A stretch of DNA of 64,000 nucleotides from Bacteroidales bacterium UBA4179 (GTDB lineage: Bacteria > Bacteroidota > Bacteroidia > Bacteroidales > Dysgonomonadaceae), in NCBI GenBank assembly GCA_002381125.1, contig DFUT01000036.1:1-64000 (forward strand), given 5' to 3'. Within the stretch, counting starts at the first letter, position 1; each line of letters opens with the position of its first letter. The notes beneath the pieces are model-generated. The model did no database searches and had not been told where the DNA came from. It saw only the letters and a list, made by a program, of their open reading frames with translations. Below, in pieces: positions 52,516 through 61,202 of the stretch. The translations under genes and the position numbers were made by a program.

Positions 52516-53451
52516 TTATTCTTTCAGGTGTTTTAAATTTTCAACTATGGAAAATGGGACTTTTATTATGGTGCCATGTTTGTGGCCCTGTGGTATTTGA
52601 ATCTCGTTGGTGATATTCTTAAAACGGATAAAATCCCGGGTTTTCACCGCACCATAAATTTTTTCCCTGTATAAATCAAAATAGATGAGATAATCATCTT
52701 TTACTTTAGCAACCGTAGGACCTTCCGAGAATTCTTCAGTAAAAGGTTCCGATATATTGAAAAAAGGGCCTATAGGGGTTTGGGCAAAAGCTACTCTGAG
52801 ATTCCTGTTGGGCCTTGTATTGTCTTTAAATACCAATACATAATCGTTTCTTCTTTTCACGATTACCCCATCAATCACACTAAATCCGGGATCAAAGAAA
52901 AGTTTTGTTTCCGAAAAAGATTGAAAATCGTTGGTTGTAAGATAATATAATCTGTGATTGTTGTTATCTTCTTCCTCGCCGGCAGGAAATTGTCCGGGGA
53001 TACACGACGCCCAAACGATGATAAATTCTTTTTCTGTATCATCATAAAATATTTCGGGAGCCCACACATTAACGGCAGTTGGTTCGTGTATCATTGCAGG
53101 GATCATTCTTTGTTCAGACCAATGAATCAGATCTTTTGAAGAAGCATATCCAAAACCCAAGTCCCCTTTCCAGCTGGTTGTCCATACCAAATGGTAAGTT
53201 CCGTCAGGACCTTTTGCAATAGAGGGGTCACGCATTAATTTCTCTTTTCCCAGCGTAGGTTTTAACCAGATGCCGGGGATACTGTCCCAATGAACCCCGT
53301 CTTCACTATACAAAAAACGCAAGCCTTCATTTGCCGGTTCATGGAAAGAAGTAAATAAATATACCTCTTTTCCCTGTTTTTTTTGTGCACATGCAGATAC
53401 AAAAATAAGAAAAAAGCCGAATAAGAAAAGTGACAAAAAATAATGTTTCAT
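52516..53451 (-). CDS. GH43-like lipoprotein glycosidase
   Basis: The 311-residue protein is a predicted lipoprotein (LIFVSAC, Cys21) with a five-bladed beta-propeller fold. Three acidic residues fit a GH43-type active site: D75 in MRDPSI as base, D194 in VIDGV as pKa modulator and E243 in FSEGPT as acid. The opening LFTSFHEPANEGLRFLYSEDG is also typical of several GH43 subfamilies. Arabinofuranosidase, xylosidase or galactosidase activity cannot be separated; the locus suggests a pectin side-chain linkage. It is the first gene of the minus-strand operon and faces the SusC-remnant gene across about 290 bp. Confidence 0.78.
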   Translation of the reverse strand: MKHYFLSLFLFGFFLIFVSACAQKKQGKEVYLFTSFHEPANEGLRFLYSEDGVHWDSIPGIWLKPTLGKEKLMRDPSIAKGPDGTYHLVWTTSWKGDLGFGYASSKDLIHWSEQRMIPAMIHEPTAVNVWAPEIFYDDTEKEFIIVWASCIPGQFPAGEEEDNNNHRLYYLTTNDFQSFSETKLFFDPGFSVIDGVIVKRRNDYVLVFKDNTRPNRNLRVAFAQTPIGPFFNISEPFTEEFSEGPTVAKVKDDYLIYFDLYREKIYGAVKTRDFIRFKNITNEIQIPQGHKHGTIIKVPFSIVENLKHLKE

Positions 53452-53738
53452 GCTGTTTTGATCTTAACAATCTTGCCAAAAATTAAAAATCACACGTCAA
53501 AGTGACGTCCAACATTTGATCTTGTACTCAATGGATAAGAAGAGGTATATTTTTTTATTTTTTAAAAATAAAAAAACAGGATCTAATGAGTACAAAAAAA
53601 TAGAGGTATCGTCCTATTTTTAGAGAATGAAGTTTTATGGAGATAAAAATTTATTAATGAAGATGATAGCAATATTCTAATAGAAAATGAAAATCAATTT
53701 AAGTAAGTAAGCGACATTAATTTTAAAAAAATGAAAGA
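53452..53738. promoter_or_regulatory. Divergent PUL regulatory region
   Basis: This 287-bp gap separates the start of the minus-strand enzyme operon from the plus-strand SusC-remnant/SusCD genes. It contains a short palindrome ACGTCA-AAG-TGACGT (53494-53508). It also holds a nested inverted repeat whose outer arms TTGTACTCA/TGAGTACAA lie at 53522-53530 and 53587-53595, with a T-rich/A-rich near-palindrome between about 53550 and 53576. AGAGGTAT occurs twice, at 53541 and 53602. No clean Bacteroidetes -33/-7 pair was found. Confidence 0.55.
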
Positions 53739-53936
53739 ATGAAACAACAACATGTATTAAATCTGGAAAAAGGAATATTGTTCACCTTGCTGTGGACCTT
53801 TTCCTTATGTGTTTTTTCCCAGAATTTGACCGTAAAAGGATCGGTTAAAGATGAGAAAGGTGAACCTCTTATCGGAGCGACCATTCAGATTCAAGGGACT
53901 TCTATAGGTACCGTGACGGATATGGAATGTAATTAA
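53739..53936 (+). pseudogene. Truncated SusC (TonB-dependent receptor) remnant
   Basis: The 65-residue ORF begins with a signal peptide (GILFTLLWTFSLCVFSQ) and then the opening of the carboxypeptidase-regulatory-like domain that starts SusC proteins (NLTVKGSVKDEKGEPLIGA). It stops after GTSIGTVTDMECN. The same segment of the intact SusC downstream reads on to DGSFTIPV. No plug or barrel remains, so this is probably the head of a lost SusC. The downstream gene is unrelated, so this is not a simple frameshift. A short functional peptide cannot be excluded. It still lies next to the divergent promoter region and heads the plus-strand genes. Confidence 0.7.
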
Positions 53937-53958
53937 TTTTTAATTTAATTAAAAAATT

Positions 53959-55416
53959 ATGAGTACAAAACAATTGTTCTTACGAAGAATTTGTGGATTA
54001 ATGTTCACAGCCATGATCCTTCTTTTTTATTCTTGCATTGAAGGCTATCTTGTGGATGATTGGGCCTTTTCTTCGGATGTCAGGAACGCACTATTAGAGT
54101 CGCCGGCGGCCGAAGATGTTGAATATTTACCCAGTCCGGACGGCTCATCAGTGACAATTAGCTGGCCGGTAGTATATGGAGCTGGGGGATATGAATTTTC
54201 GCTTTATATTGTGGATGATCCTGATAATCCAATAGTCGTGGGAGATGAAAATGAGATCGTTGATGGTTGCTCTGTTCAGCGTTCATTGCAGGCTGATACC
54301 AATTATAAAATTGTTGTCAGAACGTTGGGAAATGAAAAATATAATAATAAAAGTGCAGAGAGTCCGACCATAAAAATGTTTACAACAATGGTTCCAACTT
54401 ATGCAATAATTCCTGATGGTAGTGACATAACCCAATGGTTTGCGACTAATCCTATTCCTGCCGACTCGGTAAATACAGAATTGGCATATGTGCTTGAGCC
54501 CAATGGAAATTATACGATGTCGGGCCTTGTCGATTTTGGCAAACAGAAAGTTACTTTCCGGGGTGATAAAATTAAGCGTCCAAAAATTGTTATGGGGGAT
54601 GGAGGAAGAATTGCTACCTCTGCAGGAATAAAAATAAAATTTATTGAATTTGATTGTAGTGCTGTAAGCGGATCGAGTAGTAATGCTGCTTTATTACTTC
54701 TCAGTAGCACCCCAGATTCTGAAATTAAAGGGACGGGGGATTATTATATTGTAAATGATCCTATTGTTATTCAATCTTGCGAAATTTATGGTGTTCAACG
54801 ACATCTTGTATACGACAATAAAGTAAAATATTGTTTGCCTACTTTATTGATAGACGATTGTGTTGTTAGGCTTGAAGCTACACAAGCTCAACCGGTAATC
54901 TATTTTAACCAAGGATTTGCCAATGATTTTACCGTAAAAAATTCTACATTTTGGAATGTAGGGAGTAAGGATAATAAGTACTTCGTTCAATATAACAGTA
55001 GCGGACGTCCTGATAGAGCCGGGTTTGTAAATGGTTCGGTGAATTTCTTAAACAGTACGTTTTATAAGGTGTGCTATGAAAATCAGTGGGCTAATTATAG
55101 TGGATTTGCCGGGAGGTCTAATGTGTATTGGAATATGAAAGAAAATATTTTTGTTGATTGTGGAAAAGGAGAAGTTGCTCGTCGGTTTTTGGGAGGTCGT
55201 TCTAATCAACCTACTGCAACCTTTAATTTGAATACATACTGGTACGACGGAGCATTTCCTGAAAAAGAAAAAGATTATGATACAGGTACAATTTTACAAA
55301 GTGATCCTCAATTGAAAGATCCCGAAAATGGAGATTTTACAGTGCAGGGTGCAGAACAGTTAAATGTGCGCACAGGTGACCCTCGTTGGCTTCCTGAAAT
55401 TCCTGAAATAGAGTAA
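53959..55416 (+). CDS. DUF4957/DUF5123-like surface lipoprotein
   Basis: The 485-residue predicted lipoprotein (LLFYSC, Cys26) has a fibronectin-like N-terminal region (about residues 45-140, SVTISWPVVYGAGGYEFSLY) and then a repetitive beta-helix-like region (about 150-480) with many short strands (VKNSTFWNV, VNFLNSTFYKV, NIFVDCG). This arrangement fits the DUF4957/DUF5123 proteins found in Bacteroidetes pectin loci, which are probably surface glycan-binding proteins. No catalytic motif is seen. Unusually, it lies upstream of susC rather than after susD, directly behind the SusC remnant. It ends 11 bp before susC. Confidence 0.75.
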   Translation: MSTKQLFLRRICGLMFTAMILLFYSCIEGYLVDDWAFSSDVRNALLESPAAEDVEYLPSPDGSSVTISWPVVYGAGGYEFSLYIVDDPDNPIVVGDENEIVDGCSVQRSLQADTNYKIVVRTLGNEKYNNKSAESPTIKMFTTMVPTYAIIPDGSDITQWFATNPIPADSVNTELAYVLEPNGNYTMSGLVDFGKQKVTFRGDKIKRPKIVMGDGGRIATSAGIKIKFIEFDCSAVSGSSSNAALLLLSSTPDSEIKGTGDYYIVNDPIVIQSCEIYGVQRHLVYDNKVKYCLPTLLIDDCVVRLEATQAQPVIYFNQGFANDFTVKNSTFWNVGSKDNKYFVQYNSSGRPDRAGFVNGSVNFLNSTFYKVCYENQWANYSGFAGRSNVYWNMKENIFVDCGKGEVARRFLGGRSNQPTATFNLNTYWYDGAFPEKEKDYDTGTILQSDPQLKDPENGDFTVQGAEQLNVRTGDPRWLPEIPEIE

Positions 55417-55427
55417 ATGAACATAAA

Positions 55428-58400
55428 ATGAAAACAATGTATATGAAAAACGAAAATTTTATTTTTGGTTTATGTTTAAGCATATTTATGATGCTTATCG
55501 CAATACCGGCATTGGCGCAGAATGTGACGGTTAAAGGTACAGTAGTTGATGAAAGTGGAGAGCCTATCATTGGTGCTACCGTAATGGTAGAAGGGACAAC
55601 AATAGGTACTGTCACCGATAAGGATGGAAGTTTTACAATACCTGTTCCACCAGATGGAAAAGTGGTTATATCCTTTGTTGGTTATGTTTCACAGACAATT
55701 TCTGACTTTAGTGATATGGATATCGTTTTGAAAGAAGATATATTGAAATTGGATGAGGTGGTAGTTGTAGGTTACGGTGATCAGAAGATGCGGAATGTTA
55801 CAGGGGCTGTTTCCACTATTACTCCTGAAGAAATCAACGACTTTTCATTTGCTAACTTGGGTAGCGCCTTGAGATGGACTATGGTTCCTGGTTTAAGTGT
55901 ATCTGATGATAATGCTCGTCCAGGCCATGGTACAAGAATAACCATTCGTCAAGCAAATGTTTCTTCTGCTTACTCACCTCATGGTGGCACGTCTTCCCCT
56001 TTATATGTAATAGATGATTTTATCACAACAGAAGAAGATTTTAACAATTTGGATGTTGGCGAAGTTGAAAGCATTACTGTTCTAAAAGATGCTGCTGCGG
56101 CTGTATATGGAGCAAGGTCGGCTCAAGGGGTTATTTTGGTAAAAACAAAGCGTGGTCATATTGGCGCTCCTAAAATTTCTTATCGTGGGCAATATGGTTA
56201 TACAGATGAAATATCTCGTCCAAAAATGTTAAATGCTTATGATTACGGCGTAATTTGGAATGGTATTCGTGCTGCTGGGACAACCGCGGAAAACTCTATG
56301 AATCTAAAGACAGAATTATTCCAATCCGATGAGTTAGCTGCAATGAAGAATTTGAATTATGATTTACTGGATAAGGAATGGCGATCTGGTCTTACTCAAA
56401 ATCATAGTGTCAACGTAAGTGGTGGAACAGAAAGAGCCACTTATTTCGGTGCCATTTCATATTTTACACAAGATGGCAATTTAGGGCGATTGGAGTATAA
56501 TAGATGGAATTATCGAGCAGGGGTAGATGCCAATATAAGCAAATGGTTAAAATCAACTCTACAAGTATCCGGCAATTATGGAAAGAAAAACACAGCTCTT
56601 AATAAAGTAGGTGGAACAACAACAGACGCAGATTATAATACACTTCTTGTTCATCCTCGCTATATTCCGGACTATATAAATGGGCTTCCATTGGTTACTT
56701 ACGGGGTATCCAATAATAAATTACACGATTTGCAGAACTATCATTTTCAAGAAGTCCAAAATTTGAATAATTACAGTGAAAGTATGTCTTCAAAGATGAG
56801 CATTAATGCAGCATTAGAGTATGATTTCGGGAAGTTTGAATTTTTAAATGGGTTGAAAGTGCGTGCTAGTTATTCAAAACATATCGATACCGATAAAAAT
56901 AATCAGTTAGGGACAAATCTTACTATTTATAAAATGATAGATCGTGGAGGAAGTGGAGACCATTTATATACCGGAGATGATATTGATCTTTCGTTATCTA
57001 ATTTCGAAGCGATTATTTCATCAAATGGTAATTCTCTTCGTCGTACTATGTTGAGAGGAGATAGCTATCAGATGAATTTGAATGTAAGTTATGCTCGCAA
57101 ATTTGGATTGCATGATGTAAGTGGATTGTTTTCTATAGAAAAATCTGAGTCTGAATCTGAGGATTTGGAAGGACTTGTATTGGATCCAATGCCGATCACA
57201 GATGGCCAATCAAAGTCGGCAACCGGTAATCAGTCCACGCAATTTGGTCGATATGTTGGTGGAACATTATCTTATATTGGGCGAGTCAATTATTCTTATG
57301 CAAATAGATATTTGTTAGAATTTTTAATTCGTTCCGATGCATCTACGAAATTTGCCCCTGAAAACTACTGGGGAGTATTTCCTTCGCTTTCTGCCGGTTG
57401 GATTATATCTGATGAGAATTGGTTTAATGAACGAGTTTCTTGGATAAATTTTTTAAAAGTGCGTGCTTCTTTTGGGAAATTAGGTCGCGATAATATTAAA
57501 GCATGGGGGTGGTTGCAGCTTTATAATATGGATGCAAACAAAGGGGCTGTATTTGGTACAAATCCTGGGAGTAATATCGGATCTGCTGCCCAAAGTCAAA
57601 CTTCGCCTAACCGTGATGCACATTGGGATACAAGTTATAAATACAATCTTGGTTTTGATGCGCGTTTTTTAGATAATCGGTTATCTCTAAATTTTGATGC
57701 TTATTATGAGCAGAATCGTGATATTTTCATGACCCGAAAAGGTACGACTTATTTTCCTTCAACTGTAGGATCACAGCCGACTGCAGAGAATTTTGGTGCT
57801 ATAGATACTTATGGGCTTGAACTTTCACTCGCTTGGAAAGACAATATCGGAAAAGATTTTAGATATCGTGTTAAAGTTAATAGAGGGTATAGAGATAATA
57901 AAATGTTGAAGAAATTTTGGCCGCCGATTATTAAAATATACGAACAACACCCTAATCAGCGTACCGATCTTGGTGAATGGGGGTTAGAATGCATCGGAAT
58001 GTTTCGCAGTTACCAAGAAATAGAAGAATATTTTGATAAATATAAAATTACTAACTATTTAGGTCTGGCAAAAAATGATGTTCATCCAGGGATGTTGATT
58101 TACAGAGATGTTAGAGGTCCGCAAGGAGAAGATGGCGTTTATGCCGATCCCGATGGAGTGATTGATAGAGAAAATGACTTGGTAAAGTTTTATCATCGTA
58201 AGGGTAACCCTTATGGTTTTTCTTTTCAACTTCAAGTAGATTGGAAAGAATTATCTGTGAGTACGTATTTTAGTGCAAGTTGGGGAGGGTATGATTTTCT
58301 TCCGAAGAGTACACGTACTCCGCTAAATTCTATTAAATCGAGTGGCAACTATAAGGATATGGAATATACAAACCTGCCATCGTTCTGGGCTAATAATATG

Positions 58401-58745
58401 TTTGTTTATGATGATGTATTAGATGCTGACGGTAATGTTACTGTAGCTGCAAATCGTGATGCCAGGTATCCAAACTTACGGTATAGTACAAATTACGAAA
58501 CATCAACTTTCTGGAAAATTAAAAGTACACGAGTAACGATACCTTATATAACTGTAGCTTATTCATTACCAAAATCAATTGTACAGAAAGCTGGAATATC
58601 TAGTTGTAGAATTAACTTGACGGGACAAAATATGATCAGTTTATATAATCCATATCCGGATAATTTTATGGATCCAATGAGTGGTACTTACGGAAATTAT
58701 CCAAATTTAAGAACATTCACATTAGGAGTTAATGTTTCATTTTAA
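55428..58745 (+). CDS. SusC/RagA-type TonB-dependent outer-membrane transporter
   Basis: The roughly 1105-residue protein is a SusC-type transporter that imports oligosaccharides in complex with SusD. A signal peptide (FGLCLSIFMMLIAIPALA) is followed by the carboxypeptidase-regulatory-like domain (NVTVKGTVVDESGEPIIGATV), a plug domain (LDEVVVVGYGDQKMRNVTGAV near residue 105) and a large beta-barrel ending in RTFTLGVNVSF with the typical terminal aromatic residue. It lacks an STN domain, so it is not of the FecA signal-transducing kind. Several ATG codons lie at its start (55428, 55437, 55443). The gene ends 11 bp before susD. The substrate is inferred from the neighbouring enzymes to be a pectin oligosaccharide. 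Confidence 0.92.
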   Translation: MKTMYMKNENFIFGLCLSIFMMLIAIPALAQNVTVKGTVVDESGEPIIGATVMVEGTTIGTVTDKDGSFTIPVPPDGKVVISFVGYVSQTISDFSDMDIVLKEDILKLDEVVVVGYGDQKMRNVTGAVSTITPEEINDFSFANLGSALRWTMVPGLSVSDDNARPGHGTRITIRQANVSSAYSPHGGTSSPLYVIDDFITTEEDFNNLDVGEVESITVLKDAAAAVYGARSAQGVILVKTKRGHIGAPKISYRGQYGYTDEISRPKMLNAYDYGVIWNGIRAAGTTAENSMNLKTELFQSDELAAMKNLNYDLLDKEWRSGLTQNHSVNVSGGTERATYFGAISYFTQDGNLGRLEYNRWNYRAGVDANISKWLKSTLQVSGNYGKKNTALNKVGGTTTDADYNTLLVHPRYIPDYINGLPLVTYGVSNNKLHDLQNYHFQEVQNLNNYSESMSSKMSINAALEYDFGKFEFLNGLKVRASYSKHIDTDKNNQLGTNLTIYKMIDRGGSGDHLYTGDDIDLSLSNFEAIISSNGNSLRRTMLRGDSYQMNLNVSYARKFGLHDVSGLFSIEKSESESEDLEGLVLDPMPITDGQSKSATGNQSTQFGRYVGGTLSYIGRVNYSYANRYLLEFLIRSDASTKFAPENYWGVFPSLSAGWIISDENWFNERVSWINFLKVRASFGKLGRDNIKAWGWLQLYNMDANKGAVFGTNPGSNIGSAAQSQTSPNRDAHWDTSYKYNLGFDARFLDNRLSLNFDAYYEQNRDIFMTRKGTTYFPSTVGSQPTAENFGAIDTYGLELSLAWKDNIGKDFRYRVKVNRGYRDNKMLKKFWPPIIKIYEQHPNQRTDLGEWGLECIGMFRSYQEIEEYFDKYKITNYLGLAKNDVHPGMLIYRDVRGPQGEDGVYADPDGVIDRENDLVKFYHRKGNPYGFSFQLQVDWKELSVSTYFSASWGGYDFLPKSTRTPLNSIKSSGNYKDMEYTNLPSFWANNMFVYDDVLDADGNVTVAANRDARYPNLRYSTNYETSTFWKIKSTRVTIPYITVAYSLPKSIVQKAGISSCRINLTGQNMISLYNPYPDNFMDPMSGTYGNYPNLRTFTLGVNVSF

Positions 58746-58756
58746 AAAGGGGAATA

Positions 58757-60970
58757 ATGAAAATAGTAAATAAAATAAAATTGATGACCTTAGTTGCTAT
58801 AGCGACTTTTGGCGCTGGATGTAGTGATGATTTTCTAAAGGAGAAGAAAAACTACGGAAATTTTGGTGAAGAAATTTATGATAGTTATATTGGCGCTCAA
58901 AACAGGGTAAATACATTGTATGCTTATTTGTTGCCAAGTGCGACTGGCAGTATTTCTTGGAACAATGTGAGTGCCGGTACTGCAGATATTAATTCTAAAA
59001 GCACAGAAGAATATGGAGGCTTTTCAGATTATGTGAACCCCAATGTTGTATTGGACAATAATAATGTGCCAGACTATATTTATCAGGAGTTTGGCAGCAC
59101 AAACGCTAAAAGTCCTTATGGCCATATTCGCGAGTGCAATATGGTTATTGAAGGAATTACAAACAGCAAAGGACTTACGGATGATGAAAAACATGAATTG
59201 TTGGGTCAGGCTCTTTTTTTCCGAGCATGGGCTTATTTTCGTTTAGTAAGAATTTATGGTGGTGTTCCATTGATAGATTATCCTCAAAATCCTATGGTAG
59301 GTGAGAGTGAGGGGAAAGATTTAATCGTTCCTCGTTCTACGACGAAAGATGCAATCGATTTTATTTGTGATGATTTAGAACTTGCAGCTGAATATTTGCC
59401 GGCTGCGTGGACGAATGCAGCCAGTGACTTTGGTCGGGTTACTGCGGGTGCGGCTTTAGCTTTGCAGGGACGAGCGCGGTTACTTTATGCTAGTCCTCTG
59501 TTTAATCGTTCGGATAATTTGGATCGGTGGGAATTAGCTTATCAATCGAATAAAAAAGCTCTTGAAAAACTTGCTGATGGAGGATTTGGTTTAGAAAATT
59601 TAGAAAATCCGGGGACAAATGGTGCCGGATGGGGAAAAATGTTCGCCACCTATACTCCTAAAGAAGCGGTTTTTGTTACGCTTTATAATACCGTAAAAGA
59701 AGGTGTGGGAACAAATTATAATAAAAACAACGGTTGGGAAAATTCGATACGTCCTGTCAATACAGGTGGTGGTGGAGGAAAAGGTACGACGGCTCAAATG
59801 GTTGATTTGTTTCCGATGATTGATGGGAAAAAACCCGGAGAATCCCAATATCTTTATGATCCTCAATTGTTCTTTCTCAATCGTGATCCACGTTTTTATC
59901 GGACTTTTGCTTTTCCTGGTGTGCAATGGAAATTCTCTGGAACACCTGTAGGACATGCCGAACATCCTGAACTGTATCCTTATATTGGAAGAGATTATGA
60001 GCTTTGGAGTTATGCATGGTACGAAAAAGCTGAGGATCAATTTAAAGATAATACTAGCGGCTATGGTGCAGACGGATTGGGTTATAACAATAAGAGTATA
60101 TACATTCGCAAACGTACGGATGATGTAGCTTATGGTGGCCAAACTCTATATGATTATTATACCGGAGCAAGTAATTCGGGTTTTATTTACTCGGCTGCTC
60201 CTTACATGGAGATTCGCTATGCCGAGGTATTATTGAATTTTGCTGAATCTGCTTGTGGAGCTAATCGTGGAGATGAAGCCTTGGATGCTTTACGTCAAGT
60301 TCGTCGACGTGTTGGGTATACTGGCGATTGCGGGTTAGATAACAGTTTAGCAGGTAATCGAGCAAAATTGTTTGCTGCAATTCTTTATGAACGTCAAATA
60401 GAATTGGCATACGAGGGAAAACGTTTTGATGATATGCGACGTTGGCTTTTATGGGATGGAGGAGAAGGGCAAGAAACATTGAAATCCACATGGAGTGTAA
60501 CCGGTTTTAATGGTAACACTTGCAATTACTTAGGTGTTGAACCTTTAAACGGTCAACGTCGAACCGGCATAGAAATTCAGGTGGCAGAAAAGGTTGGTCA
60601 AGCTCCGGAATATGTTGGGAATGATCCACTCATTACTTATTTAGTAACTAATGGTAAAAGTCGCCCTGATGCCTTGGATTTGATGAACGATATAACTATT
60701 GCAAAGGAAGTCACCGATGAACAAGATCCATCAGATGTGCGTAATAATAAGATAGATGATTTGGCTGATTTTTATCGTGAATGTCTTTATCGAAAGACTA
60801 CACGTGTCGATGGCGATCCTCAGTACGTTATTACTTTTCGTCCCAATTATTATTTCATTGGTTTCAAAAGGAATATGCAGGAGAATAATGTGACTTTGGA
60901 ACAGACTATTGGATGGCCGGATGCAATGAGAGGCAACGTTGATGGCACTTATGATCCTTTAGCTGAATAA
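58757..60970 (+). CDS. SusD/RagB-type nutrient-uptake lipoprotein
   Basis: The 737-residue protein is a SusD-like lipoprotein (signal MTLVAIATFGAGC, Cys22) that lies over the SusC channel and captures glycans. The family hallmarks are ELLGQALFFRAWAYFRLVRIYGGVPLI near residue 140, YLPAAWTNAASDFGRVTAGAALALQGRARLLYASP in the TPR-like region, and PYMEIRYAEVLLNFAESACG near residue 485, with AILYERQIELAYEGKRFDDMRRW near residue 545. It is longer than most SusD proteins. It follows susC after 11 bp and ends at a strong terminator. Confidence 0.93.
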   Translation: MKIVNKIKLMTLVAIATFGAGCSDDFLKEKKNYGNFGEEIYDSYIGAQNRVNTLYAYLLPSATGSISWNNVSAGTADINSKSTEEYGGFSDYVNPNVVLDNNNVPDYIYQEFGSTNAKSPYGHIRECNMVIEGITNSKGLTDDEKHELLGQALFFRAWAYFRLVRIYGGVPLIDYPQNPMVGESEGKDLIVPRSTTKDAIDFICDDLELAAEYLPAAWTNAASDFGRVTAGAALALQGRARLLYASPLFNRSDNLDRWELAYQSNKKALEKLADGGFGLENLENPGTNGAGWGKMFATYTPKEAVFVTLYNTVKEGVGTNYNKNNGWENSIRPVNTGGGGGKGTTAQMVDLFPMIDGKKPGESQYLYDPQLFFLNRDPRFYRTFAFPGVQWKFSGTPVGHAEHPELYPYIGRDYELWSYAWYEKAEDQFKDNTSGYGADGLGYNNKSIYIRKRTDDVAYGGQTLYDYYTGASNSGFIYSAAPYMEIRYAEVLLNFAESACGANRGDEALDALRQVRRRVGYTGDCGLDNSLAGNRAKLFAAILYERQIELAYEGKRFDDMRRWLLWDGGEGQETLKSTWSVTGFNGNTCNYLGVEPLNGQRRTGIEIQVAEKVGQAPEYVGNDPLITYLVTNGKSRPDALDLMNDITIAKEVTDEQDPSDVRNNKIDDLADFYRECLYRKTTRVDGDPQYVITFRPNYYFIGFKRNMQENNVTLEQTIGWPDAMRGNVDGTYDPLAE

Positions 60971-60999
60971 ATTAAAAAATACACAGGAAGTTAAATTTG

Positions 61000-61055
61000 A
61001 CGAGCTGATCTTCAAAAGTCAAACAAAAATTTTGAAGATCAGCTCGTTTTTATTT
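61000..61055 (+). terminator. Terminator of the susCD genes
   Basis: Perfectly complementary 18-bp arms lie at 61000-61017 (ACGAGCTGATCTTCAAAA) and 61030-61047, with a 12-nt loop, followed by TTTTATTTT. It lies 30 bp after the susD stop and separates susD from the PL1 gene. Confidence 0.92.
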
Positions 61056-61142
61056 TGGTAATCAAAAAATAACATAAATATATGAAATCATTTTTATTCA
61101 TTTGAATATATGTTTTTGCGTATCTTTTATTTATTTTATGGG

Positions 61143-61161
61143 TACAAAAATACTTTTTGTA
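61143..61161. promoter_or_regulatory. Inverted repeat upstream of the PL1 gene
   Basis: TACAAAAA-TAC-TTTTTGTA is a perfect 8-bp inverted repeat with a 3-bp centre, about 40 bp before the PL1 start. It may be an operator or part of the promoter. Its flanking GGTACAAAAA resembles GTACAAAA sequences in the divergent PUL region. Confidence 0.45.
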
Positions 61162-61202
61162 TGTCTTTTAATAAATATATTACTTTAAAAATTCAGACAC
61201 CG

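Noticed and set aside
53739..55416. SusC remnant continuing in another frame (frameshift)
   Set aside because: The downstream reading frame encodes an unrelated DUF4957-like lipoprotein with its own signal peptide, so no SusC sequence continues there.
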